Shown in pieces: positions 18,356-28,100 of a DNA stretch of 64,000 nucleotides. Both the position numbers and the translations under genes were made by a program. Each line of letters begins with the position of its first letter. Positions within the stretch are counted from its first letter, which is position 1. Origin of the DNA: Bifidobacterium sp. (lineage in GTDB: Bacteria; Actinomycetota; Actinomycetes; Actinomycetales; Bifidobacteriaceae); contig JALCNP010000015.1 in the NCBI GenBank assembly GCA_022649135.1, positions 1 through 64,000 of the forward strand. The letters run 5' to 3'. A model generated the notes under the pieces. It did not search any database and was not told where the DNA came from. It saw only the letters and a program-made list of their open reading frames with translations.

Positions 18356-19366
18356 ATGATGGCGAAACATGCTCATCGTTTCATGGGGCTCCTGGCGGGA
18401 ATCGCCACTCTGGCCACGGTGGTGGCGACCGGCGCCCGCATGCTTCCCGAAGATCTTCAGTCGCTGCCTTACGTTCCTGTGCTTGTATCCTTCACCCCGT
18501 GGTTCATCGGCGTGTCCGTCGTGGCGCTGATCCTTGCCCTTGCTTCTCGGCGCTGGATCATCGCGCTCATGTCGATCGCATGCCTGATCGTGCAGGTGTG
18601 GTGGCAGTTCCCTTTTTTCCAGCAGTCGGCGGCTCTTCCCTCGCAGGCCGTTCAGGCGGTGGCGGCGAGTCACGCGGACACGCATGACTCCTATGCGAGG
18701 GTGATGACGCTCAACGTCTACAAGGGACATGCCGACCCCGATGCGGTCGTGAGGCTGGTGCGCGATGAGCGTGTCGAGGTCCTTGCCCTCCAGGAGACCA
18801 CCAATGCCTTCGTCAAGGCGCTCAACCAGGCGGGAATCCAGGAGTATCTTCCCTATTCGCAGGTTTCGTCCTCCGATGGCGTGTACGGCAACGGGCTGTG
18901 GTCCGCGACCGAGCTGGGTTCGCCCAGCGACGACGATGTGCAATCGAGCGCCTCCTTCATGCCCGGGGGCACGGTGGCGTTTGGCGGCGGCGCCTCCAGC
19001 GTGCGTTTCGTCTCCGTTCACACCACCTCGCCGACGGCCGGATACTGGAACCAATGGAAGCGATCCCTTGACGAACTGGGACTGATGAGAACCCATAATG
19101 CGCACCGGTATGTTTTCATGGGGGATTTCAACGCGACGATGGATCACACGCCTTTCCGCGATTTCCTCGGAACACGTTTCACCGATGCAACCGAGCAGGC
19201 CGGACACGGCCTGACGTTCACCTGGCCCGCCAATCGTACGAACATCCCCCTGTTGTGCGATATCGATCACATCGTGATGGACAAGGGGATCGTCGCCGGG
19301 CAGGTGCAGGTGGTGCGAGTGCAGGGGTCCGACCATGCCGCTCTGCTCGCCACCATAGCCGTGTGA
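18356..19366 (+). CDS. Membrane-anchored endonuclease/exonuclease/phosphatase (EEP) family protein
   Basis: About 336 residues. The N-terminal ~95 residues hold three hydrophobic helices. The rest is an EEP fold: RVMTLNVYKGHAD (metal-binding Asn), VLALQETT (catalytic Glu), FVSVHTTSP, YVFMGDFNATMDH (Asp and Asn of the GDFN motif) and the C-terminal SDHAALLATI with the general-base His. EEP proteins cleave phosphodiesters in DNA, RNA or lipids; membrane-anchored forms like this one probably act outside the cell. In-frame ATGs exist at 18335, 18356 and 18359; 18356 was favoured by its weak upstream GGAAGGA. Confidence 0.82.
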   Translation: MMAKHAHRFMGLLAGIATLATVVATGARMLPEDLQSLPYVPVLVSFTPWFIGVSVVALILALASRRWIIALMSIACLIVQVWWQFPFFQQSAALPSQAVQAVAASHADTHDSYARVMTLNVYKGHADPDAVVRLVRDERVEVLALQETTNAFVKALNQAGIQEYLPYSQVSSSDGVYGNGLWSATELGSPSDDDVQSSASFMPGGTVAFGGGASSVRFVSVHTTSPTAGYWNQWKRSLDELGLMRTHNAHRYVFMGDFNATMDHTPFRDFLGTRFTDATEQAGHGLTFTWPANRTNIPLLCDIDHIVMDKGIVAGQVQVVRVQGSDHAALLATIAV

Positions 19367-19455
19367 CGGTGTTTGCCGGGTGTGCGGGAGGCGCCGCGGC
19401 GCCCGTGCGCGTCATGCCCGGGTGGGCGGGTCGGCTCTGGTCGGGGGATGCCCCC

Positions 19456-19488
19456 GTCCCGCATCCGGATGGCACCCGGGTGCGGGAC
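19456..19488. terminator. Bidirectional terminator hairpin between convergent genes
   Basis: GTCCCGCATCCGG (19456-19468) pairs with CCGGGTGCGGGAC (ending 19488) with one G-T pair around a short loop. It lies between the EEP gene and xseB, which converge on it. Confidence 0.7.
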
Positions 19489-19489
19489 G

Positions 19490-19891
19490 TCAGTCCAGGT
19501 TGGATTGCGTTCCCGCCGTCGCCGCCGTCGATTTCTGCTCCTCCTGTGCCGCGTCGAGTTTGGCGCGAACCTCGTTGAGCAGGTTTTGCGCCCTCTGGGC
19601 GAGCGCTTCCCCGATCTCCCATTGCCGCATCGACTGATCGAGGTTCAGCCCGCCGGCCTCGAGGGCCTGCACGGCCTGAATGAGCTTGTCCCGTGCCTCC
19701 TCGTAGGGCATCTGCGCGATGCTTTCGAGTTCCTTGCGGCTCAATCCCGAAGCGGCTGCCGTGTGCGTCGCGTTGTCGTCGGGCGCATTCTGCGGGTCGG
19801 AACCGTGCCGCTGCGAGCCGGAGTCCTCGTTCGATGCCGTGGCTGCCGCGATTGTCGTGTCGCCCGGATTTGTCTGTGGCTTGTCGTCCAT
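19490..19891 (-). CDS. xseB: Exodeoxyribonuclease VII small subunit
   Basis: A 133-residue protein. The C-terminal ~65 residues carry the XseB signature: PYEEARDKLIQAVQALEAGGLNLDQSMRQWEIGEALAQRAQNLL, a helical pair that binds XseA. The N-terminal half is a disordered Asp/Thr/Ala-rich extension not needed for the fold. The start was placed at MDDKPQ (19891) because AAGGAAAGG lies upstream; a longer in-frame form begins at 19966. It follows xseA by about 86 bp on the same strand. The enzyme degrades single-stranded DNA from both ends. Confidence 0.9.
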   Translation of the reverse strand: MDDKPQTNPGDTTIAAATASNEDSGSQRHGSDPQNAPDDNATHTAAASGLSRKELESIAQMPYEEARDKLIQAVQALEAGGLNLDQSMRQWEIGEALAQRAQNLLNEVRAKLDAAQEEQKSTAATAGTQSNLD

Positions 19892-19977
19892 GGGTGTTTC
19901 TTGCCTTTCCTTGCGTGGCTGTGATGATGACGGGTGCTGTGTGGTGGTCTGGGTGGGTGTGCCCACGGTGGCGCGAG

Positions 19978-21324
19978 TCAGCCCTCCCGCGTGCGCGTGT
20001 CGGTCTGTGTCCGGGTCGGGCGGATGTCCCGCACGCTCGCCCCGATGGCTCCGCTTTTGAGGGTGATCGAGATCGACTCCGAGAGGCTGACCTGTTCGAC
20101 GGAGTCGATGACCGAGCCCTTGTCGTTCTGCACGACCGCATAGCCGCGATCCAATGTGGACTGCGGGCTGAGCGCGGTGAGGCTGGCATGTGATTTCTCG
20201 ATCGTGAGGCCTGCGTCGTCCACGATCCGGGTGAGTCCCAGACGCATGCGCTGCACCGCCTCGGTGACGAAACGCTCATGGGGCTCCAGTATGGTCTGCG
20301 GATGCCTGAGGCTCGGCCGGTTGGCGTAGCCTTCGACAAGCCGGCTCTCGTTCTCCGCGCGGGCCCGCATGCGCATGCGCATCTGCTGCATCGCGCCGGC
20401 GATCAGCTGCCACTGCTCATGGACGTCCGGTACGACCTTCTTGGCCGCATCGGTGGGGGTGGATGCCCTCACGTCGGCCGCCAGGTCGATGAGTGTCCAA
20501 TCGTCCTCGTGGCCCACTGCGGAGATGAGAGGGGTTCTGCACTCCGCCACGGCCCGGACGACGTCTTCGTTGGAGAACCCGATCAGGTCTTCGAAGCTTC
20601 CCCCTCCTCGCGCCACTATGATCACGTCGACATCAGGGTCGGCATCCAGGCGCCGTATCGCCGCAATCACATCCGGCGGGCACTGCACCCCCTGCACGTG
20701 CGCGTGGATCACCTTGAACCGCACCGCCGGCCAACGCAGGTTGACGTTGGTGATTACGTCGCCTTCCGCGCGCGCCTGGGGCGCGCACACCAGACCGATG
20801 CAGGACGGGAACTCCGGCAGCGGCCTTTTCCTGTCGGCGTCGAACAGGCCCTCCCCCTTGAGCTTCATGCGCAGCTCGTCGATCTGGGCCTTGAGGTCGC
20901 CCGCACCGATTCGGCGAATGTCGTCCGCCACGAAGCTCAGGCGCGTCGCCTTGACCCAGATGTCCGGTCTGCCGTGGATCACCACCCGCTCTCCCTGCCG
21001 GAAGTTCCTGGCCAGGGAGACGAAGTGGCTGAATCCCATCACCGACACGGAGATTTCCTCGGCATTGTCTCGCAGCGTTATATACCCCGAGCTTGATCGG
21101 CGCATGTTGATCTCGACGATCTGCCCTTCGACCCAGGCCGATGGCCACCGTGCGACAGCATTGTGAAACTTCTGGCTGAGAAGGCCCACGGGCCATGGGT
21201 TCTCCGGCGTGGTCTCCCTGGCCAGCCGGGGAATCTGTCTCGCCTGTGCCGATTCCTGCGCCGCCCCCTGTGCCGTTGTCGGGGCGCGCATGCCGGTCTG
21301 GCCGTAAGCGTTATCGAAACTCAT
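19978..21324 (-). CDS. xseA: Exodeoxyribonuclease VII large subunit
   Basis: A 448-residue catalytic subunit. The N-terminal OB fold (WVEGQIVEINMRRSSSGYITLRD) binds DNA. The catalytic region includes IGLVCAPQARAEGDVITNV, VDVIIVARGGGSFEDLIGFSNEDVVRAVAECRTPLISAVGHEDDWTLIDLAADVRASTPTDAA, the strongly conserved XseA core with the GGG and GHE(x)D motifs, followed by a long coiled-coil region. The start MSFDNAYG was chosen because GGAGGAG lies 10 bp upstream; the frame runs open far further but without family character. It shares a divergent gap with nrdD. Confidence 0.93.
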   Translation of the reverse strand: MSFDNAYGQTGMRAPTTAQGAAQESAQARQIPRLARETTPENPWPVGLLSQKFHNAVARWPSAWVEGQIVEINMRRSSSGYITLRDNAEEISVSVMGFSHFVSLARNFRQGERVVIHGRPDIWVKATRLSFVADDIRRIGAGDLKAQIDELRMKLKGEGLFDADRKRPLPEFPSCIGLVCAPQARAEGDVITNVNLRWPAVRFKVIHAHVQGVQCPPDVIAAIRRLDADPDVDVIIVARGGGSFEDLIGFSNEDVVRAVAECRTPLISAVGHEDDWTLIDLAADVRASTPTDAAKKVVPDVHEQWQLIAGAMQQMRMRMRARAENESRLVEGYANRPSLRHPQTILEPHERFVTEAVQRMRLGLTRIVDDAGLTIEKSHASLTALSPQSTLDRGYAVVQNDKGSVIDSVEQVSLSESISITLKSGAIGASVRDIRPTRTQTDTRTREG

Positions 21325-21518
21325 GTCTCTCACACTCCTCCCCATAAGGGACATATCCCGCCGGTCCGTTCCCGATGCGCGCCGCTTCCCCGAACGGATC
21401 GTCCCCCTCCCGATTCCCCGTCTTCCGGGCGGGTTCGGGCCGCCGCGAACGACGCCGTGGGGAAACGCCGCGGGCACCGTTTGCGACACGCAAGATTTTT
21501 TGGCTTTATGTAGCCGAA

Positions 21519-21568
21519 ACCCTATATCTGGGATGTGATGGAAAGCTGAACTACTACATATCGGGGTC
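21519..21568. promoter_or_regulatory. Candidate NrdR boxes upstream of nrdD
   Basis: ACCCTATATCTGGGAT (21519-21534) resembles the actinobacterial NrdR box, and ACTACATATCGGGG from 21553 is a weaker second copy. The spacing of about 34 bp is slightly longer than usual for paired boxes. A third CATAT element lies near 21605. NrdR represses ribonucleotide reductase genes when dATP is plentiful. Confidence 0.4.
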
Positions 21569-21652
21569 AAAATGACGTACACTGATAGTGCAAATGCAGA
21601 GTTACATATGTGTAGTTTGACCGGAACAGGTTCGGTCATGGGAGGATTTCAG

Positions 21653-24046
21653 ATGGAAACACAGATTCTGAACAGCACGGAGACGAACGCCGTCGTCTCG
21701 AAGACCGTGCTTGTGGAGAAGCGCGATGGCCGCGTTGTGGAATTCGACCCGATCAACATCATCAGCGCCGTGAAATCCGCATTCGAGGATCTGGACGAGG
21801 CCGTCGGTCCCCAGGAGGAGCGCCTTATCCGCGATCTCGCCAACCAGGTCGAGGGGGAGATCAAGGAGCGCTACAGCGGTCCGGCAAAGATCGAAGACAT
21901 CCAGAACCTCGTCGAGCACGCGCTTATCGAGGACCACCTGTACGAGGTCGCGCGCAACTATACGAGCTATCGGCTCAGCAAGGACATCCAGCGCGCCAAG
22001 GCGACCGACATCAACGAGGCCGTGAAGCGGCTGGTGAACCGTGACGAGTCGCTGGTGCGCGAGAACGCCAACAAGGATTCGAATGTGTATGCGACCCAGC
22101 GTGACCTGCTCGCAGGGGCCGTCTCCAAGGCATCGGCCTTCTCCATGCTGCCCGATGCGGTGTCGAACGCGCATATGAAAGGCGACATCCATTTCCATGA
22201 CGCCGATTACTCTCCGTTCACTTCCATGAACAACTGCTCGCTTCCCGATTTCGGCGACATGCTTGCCCATGGCTTCGCGCTCGGAAACGCCATGATGGAC
22301 TCCCCGAAGTCGATCGGCACCGCCTCCACACAGATCACGCAGATCATCAAGGACATCGCGGGAGCGCAGTACGGCGGACAGACGGTGAACCGTGCCGATG
22401 AGATGCTCGACCCTTACGCGCGGCGCGATTACGACAAGAACATGACGATGGCCCATGCCATGATCCCGGACTCCACTCCCATCGATGTGGTGCGCAGCAT
22501 GGTCGAGGGGCTGAAGGCCCAGGAGCCGGGCAATCTTCATTTCGAGGACCGCAAGCCCCTGCCGGCCGACGAGCCTTTCACGAAGGACGCCCCCGAGCTG
22601 GAGCAGCTTCGTGAGGTCTATGCCAAGATCATGACCCGCAAGGCCATCTACGACGCCATGCAGACCATGGAATACCAGATCAACTCCAACCGCGTCTCCA
22701 ACGGGCAGACCCCGTTCGTGACCGTGGGCTTCGGACTGGGTACGTCGTGGTTCGCCCGTGAGATCCAGCGTGCGATTCTGCTCAACCGCATTCGCGGTCT
22801 GGGCAAGGAGCGCCACACCGCGATCTTCCCCAAGCTCGTCTTCACCATCAAGCATGGAATCAACGCCGATCCCGCCGATCCCAACTACGACATGAAGCAG
22901 CTGGCCTTGGAGTGCTCGACCAAGCGGATGTATCCCGATGTGGTGTTCTATGAGAACATCGTCAAAATCACCGGATCCTTCAAGGCCCCGATGGGCTGCC
23001 GTTCCTTCCTGCAGGGCTGGACCGACCCGAAGACCGGCGAGGATGTCGAAGACGGCCGCATGAATCTCGGTGTCGTCACCGTCAACATTCCACGCATCGC
23101 GCTGGAGGCCCACGGCGACAAGGACCGCTTCTGGAAGCTGTTCGAGGAGCGTATGGGAATCGCCCACCAGGCGCTGCAGTTCCGCATCATGCGCTGCAAG
23201 CAGGCCACCCCGGTCAATGCGCCGACGCTGTTCCGTTTCGGCGCCTTCGGGCGGCTGGGCGCGAACGACAACGTCGACCAGCTGTTCAACAACGAGCGGG
23301 CGACGGTGTCCCTCGGCTACATAGGCCTGTATGAGGCGACGGCCGCTTTCTACGGCAAGAACTGGATGCGCGACCACGGCTGGGATCCCCAGGGCAAGGA
23401 CTTCGCCCTGTCGATGGTTCGGCGCATGAATCAGCTGTGCAAGCAGTGGAGCAAGGCCGAGGGATACCATTATTCGGTGTATTCGACCCCGGCCGAAAGC
23501 CTCACTGACCGCTTCAACCGCATGGATCGGGAGAAGTTCGGCCGTGTGGAGGGCGTCACCGACCATGACTTCTACACCAACTCCTTCCACTATCCGGTGT
23601 GGCTGCAGCCCACCCCCATGGAGAAGCTCAACTATGAGAAGGACTTCCCCTACTTCGCGTCGGGCGGGTTCATTCACTACTGCGAGTTCCCGTCGCTGCA
23701 GTCCAACGTCAAGGCCCTGGAGGCGGTCTGGGACTATGCCTACAACATCGGCATCGGCTACCTGGGGACCAACACGCCCATCGACCATTGCTTCGAATGT
23801 GGTTTCGAAGGGGACTTCGAGCCCACCGAGGAGGGGTTCAAATGCCCCGAGTGCGGCAACAGCGACCCCGACAAGTGCAACGTGACCAAGCGCACATGCG
23901 GTTATCTGGGCAATCCCGTGCAGCGTCCGATGGTGCATGGGCGCCATGAGGAGATCGCCCACCGCGTGAAGCACATGTCCGGGGAAACCGGCCATGTCAC
24001 GCTGTCCGACGGCACCGACCGCGAGTGGTTCGAGGAGACCAAGTAA
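21653..24046 (+). CDS. nrdD: Anaerobic ribonucleoside-triphosphate reductase
   Basis: A 797-residue class III reductase that makes deoxynucleotides without oxygen through a glycyl radical. Residues about 15-110 are an ATP-cone (VEKRDGRVVEFDPINIISAVKSAF) that senses ATP/dATP. The core follows. Near the C-terminus, HCFECGFEGDF and FKCPECGNS supply the four zinc-binding cysteines, and KRTCGYLGNPVQRP holds the radical Gly in RTCGYLG. ATG at 21653 has GGAGG 8 bp upstream; the open frame starts earlier but without family character. The activase nrdG lies 206 bp downstream. Confidence 0.96.
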   Translation: METQILNSTETNAVVSKTVLVEKRDGRVVEFDPINIISAVKSAFEDLDEAVGPQEERLIRDLANQVEGEIKERYSGPAKIEDIQNLVEHALIEDHLYEVARNYTSYRLSKDIQRAKATDINEAVKRLVNRDESLVRENANKDSNVYATQRDLLAGAVSKASAFSMLPDAVSNAHMKGDIHFHDADYSPFTSMNNCSLPDFGDMLAHGFALGNAMMDSPKSIGTASTQITQIIKDIAGAQYGGQTVNRADEMLDPYARRDYDKNMTMAHAMIPDSTPIDVVRSMVEGLKAQEPGNLHFEDRKPLPADEPFTKDAPELEQLREVYAKIMTRKAIYDAMQTMEYQINSNRVSNGQTPFVTVGFGLGTSWFAREIQRAILLNRIRGLGKERHTAIFPKLVFTIKHGINADPADPNYDMKQLALECSTKRMYPDVVFYENIVKITGSFKAPMGCRSFLQGWTDPKTGEDVEDGRMNLGVVTVNIPRIALEAHGDKDRFWKLFEERMGIAHQALQFRIMRCKQATPVNAPTLFRFGAFGRLGANDNVDQLFNNERATVSLGYIGLYEATAAFYGKNWMRDHGWDPQGKDFALSMVRRMNQLCKQWSKAEGYHYSVYSTPAESLTDRFNRMDREKFGRVEGVTDHDFYTNSFHYPVWLQPTPMEKLNYEKDFPYFASGGFIHYCEFPSLQSNVKALEAVWDYAYNIGIGYLGTNTPIDHCFECGFEGDFEPTEEGFKCPECGNSDPDKCNVTKRTCGYLGNPVQRPMVHGRHEEIAHRVKHMSGETGHVTLSDGTDREWFEETK

Positions 24047-24076
24047 GTGATCTCTGCGCGCCGGAAGACGCGGGGG

Positions 24077-24107
24077 CAGGGCGGTTCGCGTTTTCGTGGC
24101 CGCCCTG
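24077..24107 (+). terminator. Hairpin between nrdD and nrdG
   Basis: CAGGGCGG (24077-24084) pairs exactly with CCGCCCTG (24100-24107), followed by TTTC. It could end part of the nrdD transcripts, making the reductase more abundant than its activase, or protect the nrdD 3' end. Confidence 0.55.
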
Positions 24108-24252
24108 TTTCATCGCCGTGCAACCCGGACGGGAAACCGTCGGAACGCATGACGGGAAGGTCGCGAATGGCGGGCGCGAGGAGTCGACAGCGACGAACGC
24201 GAAGGATGTGGGGCCGTCGATCGGCACCGTTGAACGAGGATGATGAGCAAAG

Positions 24253-24981
24253 ATGGCACAGAACCGGGAAAGGGGCGTGGCAGGTATGAAGCTTCATGAT
24301 TTTGCAGCAGAGGAGAAAGGCGATAGGGGTCCGTGGGTTCCCACGAACCTGTCCAACAATCCCCGGACGGGGCAGTGGAGCAGCGCCAGGATGAGCCATG
24401 ACATGGTCGCCGACTACAAGCGTTTCCTGATGACCGACGGAGAAGGCATCCGCTGCTCCATCTACGTGTCGGGATGCCCCTTTCACTGCGTTGACTGCTA
24501 TAACGCATCCATATGGGATTTCCAGGCGGGGCATCGCTATACGCAGGCTCTGGAGGATCACATCATCGACGATCTCTCCCAGTCGTTCGTGCAGGGCATC
24601 ACCTTCCTGGGCGGGGAGCCGCTGCTCAACACCGGCATTCTGCTTCGACTCGCGAAGCGCGTCAGAAGTGAGTTCGGACACGACAAGGACATCTGGTGCT
24701 GGACCGGGTACACCTGGGAGGAGCTTATGAGACCCGGAGAGGGGAAGGACAAGCTCGAACTGCTTCGTCTCATGGACATCCTGGTGGACGGCCGCTATAT
24801 CAGGACGCTTCATGATTCCCTTCTGCAGTTCCGCGGCTCCAGCAACCAGCGCATCCTCGACATCCCCAAGTCCTTTGCCCAGGGCGGGCCGGTGATCTGG
24901 GAGAGGCTTCACGATCAGGAGCGCTTCATCCCCGAAGTGTATGGAAAGGACCGATCCGCAGGGGAGGGGGCCGCCAGCTGA
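24253..24981 (+). CDS. nrdG: Anaerobic ribonucleotide reductase activating protein
   Basis: A 242-residue radical SAM enzyme that installs the glycyl radical on NrdD. The iron-sulfur cluster motif CPFHCVDC (CX3CX2C) follows YVSGCPF, and GITFLGGEPLLN is the SAM-binding GGE segment. Members are often near 150-200 residues; here the N-terminus and C-terminus are each somewhat longer. ATGs at 24253 and 24286 are both usable; GAGGA precedes the first and AAAGGGG the second. It lies downstream of nrdD on the same strand. Confidence 0.92.
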   Translation: MAQNRERGVAGMKLHDFAAEEKGDRGPWVPTNLSNNPRTGQWSSARMSHDMVADYKRFLMTDGEGIRCSIYVSGCPFHCVDCYNASIWDFQAGHRYTQALEDHIIDDLSQSFVQGITFLGGEPLLNTGILLRLAKRVRSEFGHDKDIWCWTGYTWEELMRPGEGKDKLELLRLMDILVDGRYIRTLHDSLLQFRGSSNQRILDIPKSFAQGGPVIWERLHDQERFIPEVYGKDRSAGEGAAS

Positions 24982-25143
24982 CGGCGGGTGCGCGGATGCA
25001 CGTTCATGGGTGTCACCGCCGGAGTTGTCGGGTATATCACGCTGTGAGAAAACAAATGTCATGCGTGCGGGCCGGGTCACAGACTACTCTTGCATAGGTA
25101 AGACACAAGGGGCAGCCCCTCGCAAACGGATATTGAGGTGCAC

Positions 25144-28100
25144 ATGGTGGATAGCGAGAACGTCTCGTTCACGCGGCAGGGCGGCAGGCCGTTGCGCGTG
25201 GGACTGGATATAGGCTCCACAACCGTGAAGGCGGTGGTGCTCGATCAGAGCGACCGGCTCGGTGAGGCGATATACAGCGACTACCGCCGTCATCACGCCA
25301 ATGTTCGTGCGACGGTGGCCGAGTTGCTGCGGGACATCCGACTCGAGCTGGAGCACCGGGGGCGCGGCGACGAGAGGATTCAGCTGGTGATCACGGGCTC
25401 GGGGGGCCTGGGACTCGCCGACAACATGCACGTTCCCTTCGTCCAGGAGGTGATAGCCGAGACCCGGGCGATAGACGAGGCGTTCCCGCAGGCCGATGTC
25501 ATCATCGAGCTGGGTGGCGAGGACGCCAAGATAACCTATCTCAAACCGACTCCCGAACAGCGCATGAACGGTTCGTGCGCGGGCGGCACCGGGGCCTTCA
25601 TCGACCAGATGGCGACGCTGCTGGATGCCGATGCCGGCGGGTTGAACGAGATGGCGAAGCATTATCAGACCCTGTATCCCATAGCATCACGGTGTGGCGT
25701 CTTCGCCAAATCGGACCTTCAGCCGCTGATCAACGACGGTGCTGCCAAACCGGATCTGGCCGCCTCCATCTTCGGCGCGGTGGCGACACAGACGATCGCG
25801 GGCCTCTCCTCCGGACGGCCCATCCACGGGACCGTCGTGTTCCTGGGAGGTCCCCTCTTCTTTCTTTCCGAGCTCAGGCAGGCCTTCCACAGGGCCCTGA
25901 ACGGCAAGGTCGACACCTTCATCACCCCCGACAGCGCCCATCTGTACGTCGCCTACGGGGCCGCGCTGCTCGCGGGGAGCGACGACCATCTCGACGGCAG
26001 CGAGCCCAGCGTGCCATGCACCTGCGCCGACATCCTGGACGATCTCGACAGACTCAAGGACCTTCCCGGCAACACACCCACCATGCCGCCTCTGTTCGCC
26101 ACCGACAAGGACCGGGAGTCGTTCAACGCACGCCATCACCGCGAGCATGTCCATATAGGGACTCTCGAAGGGGCGACCGGTCCGCACTTCCTCGGCATAG
26201 ACGCCGGATCGACCACCATCAAGGCGACGCTTGTCAACGACGATCGCGAGATAGTGTGGTCATCCTATGCCACGAACGAAGGCAGCCCCCTGACGGCCGC
26301 GGTGTCCATGGTGCGCTCCATCGAACGCGACCTTCCCGAGGGGGCGTACATAGCGCGCAGCTGCGCGACCGGCTATGGGGAGGGGCTGATCACCACCGGG
26401 CTGCATCTTGACGAGGGCGTCGTGGAGACGATGGCCCACTATCGCGGGGCGGAGATGGTCAGCCCGGGGGTTACGGCGGTCATTGACATCGGCGGGCAGG
26501 ACATGAAGTACCTGGCGATCACCGATGGCGTCATCGACTCCATCGCCGTGAACGAGGCATGCTCCTCGGGATGCGGCTCGTTTCTGCAGACGTTCGCGCA
26601 GTCCATGGGCCTGAGCATCGAGGACTTCACCCAGGCCGCGCTGCGCTCCACGAGGCCCGTCGACCTGGGTTCACGCTGCACCGTGTTCATGAACTCCTCG
26701 GTGAAGCAGGCGCAGAAGGAGGGGGCGACGATAGAGGACATCGCCGCCGGCCTGTGCTATTCCGTCGTGCGCAACGCGCTGTACAAGGTCATCAAGCTGC
26801 GCGATTCGGGCGAACTCGGCGACACCGTCGTCGTGCAGGGGGGAACGTTCCTCAACGACGCGGTGCTGCGGGCCTTCGAGCTCCTGACCGAGCGCGAGGT
26901 GACCAGGCCGAACATCGCGGGCCTTATGGGCGCCTACGGTGCGGCGCTTACGGCCCGCATGCACTACAAGGACTATGACGACGAGGAGGACGTTCCCTCG
27001 GCGGGGGGATCCTCGGATGGCGTCGACGACCTCACCCATGCCCGACGTGGCGCACACCGCGTCTCCCGCATTCTCAAAGACGACGCGCTGGACCATCTGT
27101 CGATGAGCTCCGAGCGCGATGTATGCAAGCTCTGCCAGAACCGCTGCAAGCTCACCATCACCACATTCCAGGACGGTTCGCGCTATGTGACGGGCAATCG
27201 ATGCGAGCGCGGCGGCGATTCGACGAAGAGGCGTTCCGACCGCCCGAATCTCTATGACTACAAGTACAAGCGCTGCTTCGCCTACCGCAGGCTGACCGAT
27301 AAGAAGGCCACGCGCGGGGTCATCGGCATTCCCCGGGTGCTGAACATGTACGAGAACTATCCTTTCTGGTTCACCCTGCTCACCAGCCTGGGATTCAAGG
27401 TCATGATCTCCGGGCGCTCCAGCCACGAGCTTTTCGAGAAGGGCATCGAATCCATAGCGTCGGAGAACATCTGCTATCCGGCGAAGCTGGTCCACGGGCA
27501 TATCCAATGGCTTCTCGACAAGGGGATAAAGACCATCTTCTATCCCTGCATCACGTACGAGGAGAACCTCGTGCCCAACACCGACAACCACTACAACTGC
27601 CCGGTCGTCGCGAACTACCCGGTGGTCATCGGCGCCAACATGCCCCAGCTGCGCCAATCGGGCATACGCTACATGCGGCCGTACTTCAATCTGGCCAACC
27701 ATGATCTCATGGTCGACAGAATCGTCGAGGAGTTCGCCTGGGCCTCGGTGAGCCGGGAGGAGGCGCAGACAGCGGTGAGGGCGGCGTACGCCGAGGACAA
27801 GCTCTTCAAGCACGATGTCCAGCGCGAGGGCCTGCGTGCGCTGTCCTACATGAAGGAGCACGACTGCCGCGGCATCGTTCTGGCGGGCCGGCCCTACCAC
27901 ATCGATCCCGAAGTCAACCACGGGATCCCCGAGACGATCTGCGCCCTGGGCATGGTGGTGCTGTCCGAGGACTCCATCTGCGAACTGCAACCCGGTGAGA
28001 ACCTGCATCTGAGCGACTATCTGGGCGAGGGGGAGAGCGACCCCCACGGCAAGGACGCGCACGGGTTCCGGCATGCCGAAAACCTCGTGCCGGCGGCGCG

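Noticed and set aside
25105-25122. GGGGC/GCCCC inverted repeat before the activase gene
   Set aside because: The spacer is only one base, too short for a hairpin; not a convincing operator either.
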